A stretch of DNA of 9,995 nt from Ktedonobacterales bacterium (GTDB lineage Bacteria > Chloroflexota > Ktedonobacteria > Ktedonobacterales > JADMIN01): the NCBI GenBank assembly GCA_025935235.1, contig JAICVT010000146.1, positions 1 through 9,995 on the forward strand, given 5' to 3'. The position numbers were made by a program, and so were the translations under genes. The notes under the pieces were generated by a model. The model had not been told where the DNA came from and did no database searches. It was given only the letters and a program-made list of their open reading frames with translations. Shown here in pieces: positions 5,659-9,995 of this stretch. Within the stretch, counting starts at the first letter, position 1, and the number at the start of each line of letters is the position of its first letter.

Positions 5659-6246
5659 ATGAACATCCCGAACCTGCCGCTGACCATTCCGAAGGATCCG
5701 CTCGTCAAGGGGCATCCGCTGCATGCGATGCTGACGGATCTGCCAGTTGGGTCGTTTGTGCTGGGGATGGGCTGCGACCTGATTGGGCTGGCCACCGGCA
5801 GAATTGGCTGGCGCTTCGCCGGGCGCGTGGCGCATACGGGCGCGCTCGCCACCGGAGGCTTGGCGGCGATCCTCGGCCTGTGGGACTATCAGTCCGTTCC
5901 GCGCGAGCATCCCGCACGTAGCGTCGGCGCGCTGCATGGCTACCTGAATGCTGGCGCGATGGGGCTGCTGGCGGGGAGCCTGATCCTGCGGCGCACGCGC
6001 TATCAGCCAGCCAGCGGGCGGCCCAATCCCATCGCGGTCGGGCTGGCGGGCGCTGCCTTCGCCACGCTGGGCGTCTCGGGCTGGCTGGGCGGCGAGATCG
6101 TCTTCCGGCTGGGCTGGCGCGTCATGCCCGCCGAATATGATGAGCAGCTCGAAGACAAGCTGCACAAGCAGGGCGATGATAGCCTGATCGAGCAGACCCA
6201 CACCTCCGTCGAGAGCTACGAGCAGAGCCGCTCGCTGATCCCGTGA
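5659..6246 (+). CDS. DUF2231 membrane protein
   Basis: The protein has 195 residues from ATG 5659, with AGGAG (5649-5653) 5 nt upstream. It fits DUF2231, predicted inner-membrane proteins of unknown function. The family opening is clear (KGHPLHAMLTDLPVGSF, 17-33), followed by hydrophobic segments at about 30-46, 60-75, 96-111 and 125-148. Histidines at the membrane borders (His19, His22, His59, His84, His93) could bind a metal or heme, but this is speculation. The last 40 residues (155-195) form a charged, hydrophilic tail (EYDEQLEDKLHKQ...), longer than the core domain needs. It is transcribed away from the hydrolase operon and converges on the DUF1361 gene. No convincing promoter was found in its upstream gap. 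Confidence 0.85.
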   Translation: MNIPNLPLTIPKDPLVKGHPLHAMLTDLPVGSFVLGMGCDLIGLATGRIGWRFAGRVAHTGALATGGLAAILGLWDYQSVPREHPARSVGALHGYLNAGAMGLLAGSLILRRTRYQPASGRPNPIAVGLAGAAFATLGVSGWLGGEIVFRLGWRVMPAEYDEQLEDKLHKQGDDSLIEQTHTSVESYEQSRSLIP

Positions 6247-6394
6247 GGGCGCGCCCCCACCCCCAGCCCCTCCCCCGCTGTGCGGGAGAGGGGAGCCAGA
6301 AGCGAGGCGCCTGCTTGCGGGCCAATCTGCGCGGTATGCGCTAACGCTCCGCTCCCTCTCCCTCTGGGAGAGGGCCGGGGTGAGGGCTCTCCGC
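6247..6394. repeat. Palindromic GC-rich repeat element between convergent genes
   Basis: The whole 148-bp gap between the DUF2231 and DUF1361 stops is one inverted-repeat unit. The left hairpin pairs 6267-6278 with 6282-6293 (12-bp stem, one mismatch, loop TGT). The right hairpin pairs CCCTCTCCC (6354-6362) with GGGAGAGGG (6366-6374), perfectly, with loop TCT. The outer parts (CCCCCACCCCCAGCCCC at 6254-6270 and CCGGGGTGAGGG at 6375-6386) are roughly reverse complements, so the two halves are inverted copies. GTGAGGGC occurs at both edges (6243-6250 and 6380-6387). It resembles widespread intergenic REP/MITE-like repeats rich in CCCTCACCC and CTCTCCC. It may act as a two-way terminator, although no T-run follows either hairpin. 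Confidence 0.7.
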
Positions 6395-7141
6395 TCACGG
6401 CAGCGGCTGGCCGATCTGCTGCAAGATGGCCACACGCAGCAGCATGGCGGCTGGCTCGATAGCGCTGCACACGAAGAGGTAGAAGCTGGCCAGGAACGCA
6501 GTGAAGACGCTGGCGAAGAGCAGCATGCCGCGCCGCGTCTCTGGCCGCGCCAGCTCTGCCCAGACCTGCCTGATGAGCCTCACGGGATTGGTCACCACAT
6601 CCCAGCTGTTGAAGCGCAGGAAACGCCCAATGTAGATGCCCAGGTTCGAGACGAACAGGTAGCCCACGATCAGCGCCCACGTCAGCGGCCACGGCATATA
6701 CAGCTCCAGCACATGCTGCGCCAGCAGCAGCGAGAACGCGCCCAGCAGCGCGCCGCACAGCGCCAGCGAGAGGATGGTGATCGTGTCGAACCAGAACGGC
6801 ACGCGTGTCACGTCATCCTTCAAGTGATGGAACTCGGTGATCAGATAGGTGGAGTTGGGGAAGAACAGACACCAGATCACCAGCAGCGCCAGCGGCGCCC
6901 AGCGCGAGGTCTCGACGACACCCAGGAAGTAGAGCAGCGCCGCCGCCACGCTGATGATCGGGATCCACGCCAGCGCCAGATTGAGCAGCATCGGGCGGTA
7001 GACGCGATAGCCATACAGGCGAGCGCGCGCGACCAGCAGCGCCACCGTCATGCCCGTGAAGAGGACGGCGCTCGCCAGCATCGGCAGCAGGAGCGCCGAG
7101 ATGATGCGCAGTTCCAGTTCTGCTGTGGTGAGCTGTGCCAT
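6395..7141 (-). CDS. DUF1361 membrane protein
   Basis: The protein has 248 residues from ATG 7141, with AGGAGA about 6-7 nt upstream. It matches DUF1361, integral membrane proteins of unknown function. The diagnostic stretches are WCLFFPNSTYLITEFHHL (90-107), RVPFWFDT (113-120) and SNLGIYIGRFLRFNSWDVVTNP (165-186), with conserved Pro95-Asn96, His105-His106 and Asn178-Ser179-Trp180-Asp181. Hydrophobic segments lie near 11-38, 50-74, 82-95, 119-142, 152-171 and 206-230, giving about six helices. Its stop abuts the right half of the palindromic repeat, and a related repeat copy lies upstream of its start, so the gene is flanked by copies. Function and substrate are not known; length and motifs look intact. 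Confidence 0.88.
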   Translation of the reverse strand: MAQLTTAELELRIISALLLPMLASAVLFTGMTVALLVARARLYGYRVYRPMLLNLALAWIPIISVAAALLYFLGVVETSRWAPLALLVIWCLFFPNSTYLITEFHHLKDDVTRVPFWFDTITILSLALCGALLGAFSLLLAQHVLELYMPWPLTWALIVGYLFVSNLGIYIGRFLRFNSWDVVTNPVRLIRQVWAELARPETRRGMLLFASVFTAFLASFYLFVCSAIEPAAMLLRVAILQQIGQPLP

Positions 7142-7177
7142 TACGCTTCTCCTGACGCCGATGTCGCCCCGCTACAT

Positions 7178-7191
7178 GATGCGATCACATC
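7178..7191. promoter_or_regulatory. Near-perfect palindrome upstream of the DUF1361 gene
   Basis: GATGCGATCACATC is a 14-bp palindrome apart from one mismatched pair, centred about 43 bp before the DUF1361 ATG. The minus strand reads TATGCT (7198-7193) beside it, a possible -10 that would place the palindrome at the transcript start, where a repressor could act. There is no good -35. Tentative. Confidence 0.25.
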
Positions 7192-7258
7192 CAGCATACG
7201 CCGGAAATGTCGAGTGGGTATGGCGCGCTTGTCGCAGTTACGTCGCAAGGCGAGGCGC

Positions 7259-7300
7259 GCCCCCTCCCACGCGACGCGGGCGAGGGGTCGGGGGTGAGGT
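7259..7300. repeat. Second copy of the GC-rich intergenic repeat
   Basis: The stem 7261-7272/7276-7287 (12 positions, two mismatches, loop GAC) is followed by TCGGGGGTGAGG (7288-7299). Architecture and tail match the right half of the element at 6247-6394 (hairpin, then CCGGGGTGAGGG) in the same orientation. Stem length and loop size equal those of the left half. It lies in the gap between the divergent DUF1361 and tex genes. Confidence 0.6.
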
Positions 7301-7310
7301 TCCGCGGACA

Positions 7311-7340
7311 CGCGATGGACGCGCGATGGAGGCGCGATGG
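7311..7340 (+). repeat. 11-bp-period tandem repeat next to the tex promoter
   Basis: CGCGATGGA recurs at 7311-7319 and 7322-7330, and CGCGATGG at 7333-7340, so the units start exactly 11 bp apart. The last unit ends 2 bp before a -10-like TATACT (7343-7348). The period is about one helical turn, which places the same bases on one face of the DNA, as in stacked activator sites. The array fills the -35 zone, where no -35 hexamer is seen. Confidence 0.55.
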
Positions 7341-7342
7341 GC

Positions 7343-7348
7343 TATACT
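7343..7348 (+). promoter_or_regulatory. Probable -10 of the tex promoter
   Basis: TATACT differs from TATAAT at one base and predicts a start near 7355, about 100 nt before the tex start codon. No matching -35 is present; the expected place is occupied by the 11-bp tandem repeat. Moderate support only. Confidence 0.45.
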
Positions 7349-7356
7349 GGCGGCGT

Positions 7357-7382
7357 GCGAGCGGCGGCGCCGCCACGCTCGC
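7357..7382 (+). other. Strong hairpin at the predicted 5' end of the tex mRNA
   Basis: GCGAGCG (7357-7363) pairs with CGCTCGC (7376-7382). The inner self-complementary GCGGCGCCGC (7364-7373) adds about three more pairs, with a CA bulge. It would start within a few bases of the predicted transcript start. Such 5' stem-loops can protect an mRNA from decay. No T-run follows, so it is not a standard terminator. Confidence 0.4.
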
Positions 7383-7454
7383 CACAACGGTGGATGAGCG
7401 CCAGGCGCGAGTGAGGCCGTGCGCTCCGTGTGACGAAGTGAAGGAATCGTGCGC

Positions 7455-9773
7455 GTGTCCGAAACGAGAGGCGCCCCAGCGCCTGCCAGCGCGACCACAG
7501 GAACCCTAACCCTCGACCAGATTGACTTTCCCGAGACGCTGAGCGACGCGGCCATCGCCGCGACCACCGCTAGCGAGCTGAAGCTGAAGCCCAGCCAGAC
7601 GCTAGCGGCGCTCAAGCTGCTCGACGAGGGCAACACCGTCCCCTTCATCACACGCTATCGCAAAGAGGCGACCGGCGGGCTGGATGAGGTGCAAATCCAG
7701 GCGGTGGCAGATCGCGCCGAGGCGCTGCGGGCGCTGCACCAGCGCAAGCGCGACGTGTTGCGGCTGATCGGCGAGCAAGGCAAGCTGACCGCCGAGCTGG
7801 TCCAGGCCATCACTGGCGCCGCCACGCTGCAAGCCGTCGAGGATCTCTACCTGCCCTACCGTCCGAAGCGCAAGACGCGCGCGAGCGTGGCCCGCGAGCG
7901 CGGCCTGCAACCGCTGGCCGACCTGATCCTTCAGCAGGCGCGCGTTCCCGGCGCGCCGGACCAGGCGCTACGTGCGGCGGCTGAGCCGTTCGTCAGCGCC
8001 GAGAAAGGCGTGGACTCGGTCGAGGCGGCGCTGGCGGGCGCGCGCGACATCTGCGCGGAGACCATCATGGAGGACGCCAGCGTGCGCGGCGACGTGCGGC
8101 GGCTCTTCCTGCGCGAGAGCGCCGTCACCGCGCGGCTGGTGGTCGAGCCAGAGCGCGCGGCGGAGAAGGACCCGCGCGGCGTCTATCGGCTATATTACGA
8201 CTTCAGCGAGCCGATTGGCCGCATGGCGCCGCATCGCACGCTGGCGCTCAACCGCGCCGAGCGCGAGGACGTGTTGCGCGTGGCGGTGGATGTGCCCTTC
8301 GAGCGCGCCGCCTTGCTGATCCACCGCAGCTACCAGGGCGATCCGCGCTCGCCCTTCGCTGGCGAGCTGGAGGCGGCCATCAGCGACGGCTACCGGCGGC
8401 TGCTGGCGCCCGCGCTGGAGCGCGAGGCGCGCGCCGACCTGACCCTGCGCGCCGAGGAGCACGCCATCACCGTCTTCGCCACAAACCTTCGCAATCTGCT
8501 CCTCCAGCCGCCGCTGCGCGGGACGCCCGTGCTGGCGCTCGATCCCGGCTTTCGCACCGGCTGCAAAGTGGCCGCGCTCGACGCCAACGGCGCCTATCTG
8601 GAGAGCGCGACGATCTATCCGCACGAGCCGCAGCGGCGCTGGGAGGAGGCCAAGGCGACCATCAAGGCGCAGATCGCGCGGCACGGCGTGCGCGCCATCG
8701 CCATCGGCAACGGCACAGCCTCGCGCGAGACCGAGCAACTCGCGGCGGAGACGATCCGCGAGCTGGAGCAGCTGGGTCGGCCAGCGGGCGCTGTTGGTTA
8801 TGTAATGGTCAGCGAGGCGGGCGCCTCGGTCTATTCAGCTTCGGAAGCGGCGCGGCAAGAGTTTCCGACGCTCGACGCGACGCAGCGCGGCTCGATCTCG
8901 ATTGGCCGTCGCCTGCAAGATCCGCTGGCCGAGTTGGTCAAGATTGACCCCAAGGCGGTCGGCGTCGGCCTCTATCAGCATGATGTGGATCAGCGGGCGC
9001 TGGCCGAGGCGCTCAATCGCACGCTGGTTTCGTGCGTCAACTTCGCCGGGCTGGACCTCAATGTCGCCTCGACCCAGGCGCTGCGCTGCGTCTCTGGCGT
9101 CACGGCGCGCGTCGCCGACAACATCGTCAGCCACCGCGCCGCCAATGGGCCGTTCAAGAAGCGCAGCGAGCTGCTAAAGGTGGCCGGACTGGGGCCAGCC
9201 ACCTTCACCCAGGCGGCGGGCTTCCTCAAGATCGCCGATGGCGCGGAGCCACTCGACAACACGTTCATTCACCCTGAGAGCTACGACGTAGCGCGCCGCG
9301 CGCTGGCGAAGCTGCCCGGCGACCGCTCCGAGCGCGTGGCGGATCGCATCCGGTCATGGCGGCTGCTGATGGGGATGGGCAAGGGCGGCGCGCAGACGGC
9401 GATCGCGGCGCTGGCCAAGGAGCTAGAGGTTGGTGTCCCGACGCTGACCGACATCCTGGAGAATCTGGAGAAGCCAGGCCTCGATCCGCGCGACAGCCTG
9501 CCCGCGCCGATCCTGCGCCACGACGTGTTGAAGCTGGAGGACCTGCGCGAGGGGATGATCTTGCAGGGGACGGTGCGCAATGTCGTGGACTTCGGCGCGT
9601 TCGTGGACATCGGCGTCAAGCAGGATGGGCTGGTGCATGTCTCGGAGATGTCGCAGAGCTTCGTGCGCGACCCGCTCTCCGTCGTCGCGGTCGGCCAGGT
9701 CATCAATGTGCGCGTGCTGGCGGTGGACGCGGCGCGTGGGCGCATCCAGCTCAGCATGCGCGACGTGGATTGA
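7455..9773 (+). CDS. tex: Tex family transcription accessory / RNA-binding protein
   Basis: The protein has 772 residues from GTG 7455. AAGGA (7441-7445) is 9 nt upstream; the in-frame GTG at 7449 would leave only 3 nt, so 7455 is preferred. Tex proteins bind nucleic acid and act in transcription and translation. Domains in order: Tex-like N-terminal helices with VPFITRYRKEATGGLDEVQ (62-80); the YqgF/RNase H-like domain beginning LALDPGFRTGCKVAALD (360-376) with NGTASRETE (419-427); EAGASVYSASE (454-464) and GLYQHDVDQ (505-513); helix-hairpin-helix repeats from NFAGLDLNVAS through KVAGLGPATFTQAAGFLKI (529-593); and an S1 domain LREGMILQGTVRNVVDFGAF to QLSMRD (697-770). Length is typical. A variable N-terminal extension of about 25 residues precedes the core. 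The protein is soluble and cytoplasmic. The gene stands alone, divergent from the DUF1361 gene, with a leader of about 100 nt. Confidence 0.96.
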   Translation: MSETRGAPAPASATTGTLTLDQIDFPETLSDAAIAATTASELKLKPSQTLAALKLLDEGNTVPFITRYRKEATGGLDEVQIQAVADRAEALRALHQRKRDVLRLIGEQGKLTAELVQAITGAATLQAVEDLYLPYRPKRKTRASVARERGLQPLADLILQQARVPGAPDQALRAAAEPFVSAEKGVDSVEAALAGARDICAETIMEDASVRGDVRRLFLRESAVTARLVVEPERAAEKDPRGVYRLYYDFSEPIGRMAPHRTLALNRAEREDVLRVAVDVPFERAALLIHRSYQGDPRSPFAGELEAAISDGYRRLLAPALEREARADLTLRAEEHAITVFATNLRNLLLQPPLRGTPVLALDPGFRTGCKVAALDANGAYLESATIYPHEPQRRWEEAKATIKAQIARHGVRAIAIGNGTASRETEQLAAETIRELEQLGRPAGAVGYVMVSEAGASVYSASEAARQEFPTLDATQRGSISIGRRLQDPLAELVKIDPKAVGVGLYQHDVDQRALAEALNRTLVSCVNFAGLDLNVASTQALRCVSGVTARVADNIVSHRAANGPFKKRSELLKVAGLGPATFTQAAGFLKIADGAEPLDNTFIHPESYDVARRALAKLPGDRSERVADRIRSWRLLMGMGKGGAQTAIAALAKELEVGVPTLTDILENLEKPGLDPRDSLPAPILRHDVLKLEDLREGMILQGTVRNVVDFGAFVDIGVKQDGLVHVSEMSQSFVRDPLSVVAVGQVINVRVLAVDAARGRIQLSMRDVD

Positions 9774-9797
9774 ACTGTCGCGGCGTGTGGCGCTGTA

Positions 9798-9826
9798 TTG
9801 ACAGGAGCGAGCAGACCATGTATACA
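9798..9826 (+). promoter_or_regulatory. Near-consensus sigma70-type promoter
   Basis: TTGACA (9798-9803) matches the -35 consensus exactly. TATACA (9821-9826) follows after exactly 17 bp. The predicted start near 9833 leaves a leader of about 53 nt to the TTG at 9886. It begins 24 bp after the tex stop and is the best two-box promoter in the window. Confidence 0.75.
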
Positions 9827-9885
9827 GGTGTGGCCGCGCTCGCCAGCAGGCAGAATTGCGCAGGCGACTGATACGGAGGTTGCCG

Positions 9886-9995
9886 TTGTCACACGTTGAC
9901 TCATCCACGGATGCTATTCTCGCGCAACTGATCGAACTGCGGGCTACCCTCGACACACAGCAGGCGGCGATTGAGGCGCTGCAAGCGGAGAACGC
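9886..9995 (+). CDS. Coiled-coil protein of unknown function (N-terminus only)
   Basis: The frame from TTG 9886 is open to the window end (36 codons seen). GGAGG (9875-9879) lies 6 nt before the TTG, which decides the start. The visible part is one amphipathic helix: Ile11, Leu15, Leu18, Leu22, Gln25, Ile29, Leu32 and Asn36 follow an exact 4-3 heptad spacing, so a coiled coil is likely. Short N-terminal coiled coils ending in QAEN-type segments occur in IS66-type transposases and in many regulators and cell-division proteins. With only 36 residues no family can be assigned. It has its own strong promoter after tex, so it is probably independently transcribed. Confidence 0.6.
   Translation, partial: MSHVDSSTDAILAQLIELRATLDTQQAAIEALQAEN

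Noticed and set aside
5448..5852. N-terminal extension of the first hydrolase to an ATG at 5852
   Set aside because: The extension overlaps the DUF2231 gene in antisense and lies upstream of the TGCTATAAT promoter. The TTG at 5447 has a good ribosome binding site.
6380..7297. 305-codon plus-strand open frame rich in Gln/Arg
   Set aside because: It is antisense across the whole DUF1361 gene and runs through the repeat at 7259-7300, with low-complexity composition and no ribosome binding site.
6247..7300. CRISPR array suggested by repeated GC-rich units
   Set aside because: There are only three diverged, partly inverted copies, without regular spacers; this fits dispersed intergenic repeats instead.

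Overview
The window is a compact, GC-rich bacterial chromosome segment. Most genes are about two-thirds G+C, and one sampled stretch of the Mur-ligase gene reaches 80%. GTG and TTG starts are used and intergenic gaps are short. The gene set (an AlkZ-related winged-helix protein, a membrane-embedded MurF-like ligase, DUF2231 and DUF1361 membrane proteins, Tex) and the style suggest a member of the Chloroflexota. That placement is an inference from recalled families, not from a marker gene, and no rRNA or tRNA was seen.

Layout. Bases 1-305 (minus) hold the start of a heavy-metal-associated (HMA) domain protein, probably a copper-type P1B ATPase, cut by the window edge. Back-to-back with it at 468-1257 (plus) is a two-gene toxin-antitoxin module: a UPF0175 antitoxin and a DUF3368 PIN-like protein. 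The two directions are served by symmetrical extended -10 promoters whose -35 zones coincide. The module is visibly lower in G+C than its surroundings. It meets the next gene tail-to-tail across a perfect 16-bp palindrome.

Bases 5532-1298 (minus) form a probable four-gene operon. It starts at a consensus extended -10 (TGCTATAAT) and encodes two intact alpha/beta hydrolases joined by an ATGA overlap, then a MurF-like ligase with about five membrane segments 4 nt later, then an AlkZ-related protein 100 nt further on. The tight spacing suggests that the hydrolases and the ligase act together, probably on cell-envelope precursors at the membrane. The ligase has the ATP-binding and DDSYNANP motifs, but Met replaces the lysine that is carbamylated in classical MurF.

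Bases 5659-7141 hold two convergent membrane-protein genes (DUF2231 and DUF1361) separated by a palindromic GC-rich repeat. A related copy of the repeat lies upstream of the DUF1361 gene. The 313-bp divergent gap before tex (7142-7454) carries that copy, an 11-bp tandem repeat against a -10 box, and a strong hairpin at the predicted 5' end of the tex mRNA. Tex (7455-9773) is complete, with its RNase H-like, helix-hairpin-helix and S1 domains. After it, a near-consensus promoter (TTGACA-17 bp-TATACA) drives a TTG-initiated coiled-coil protein that runs off the window.

No CRISPR array, prophage or proven novel system is visible. The features most worth follow-up are the hydrolase/membrane-MurF operon and the regulatory layout around the toxin-antitoxin module and tex.
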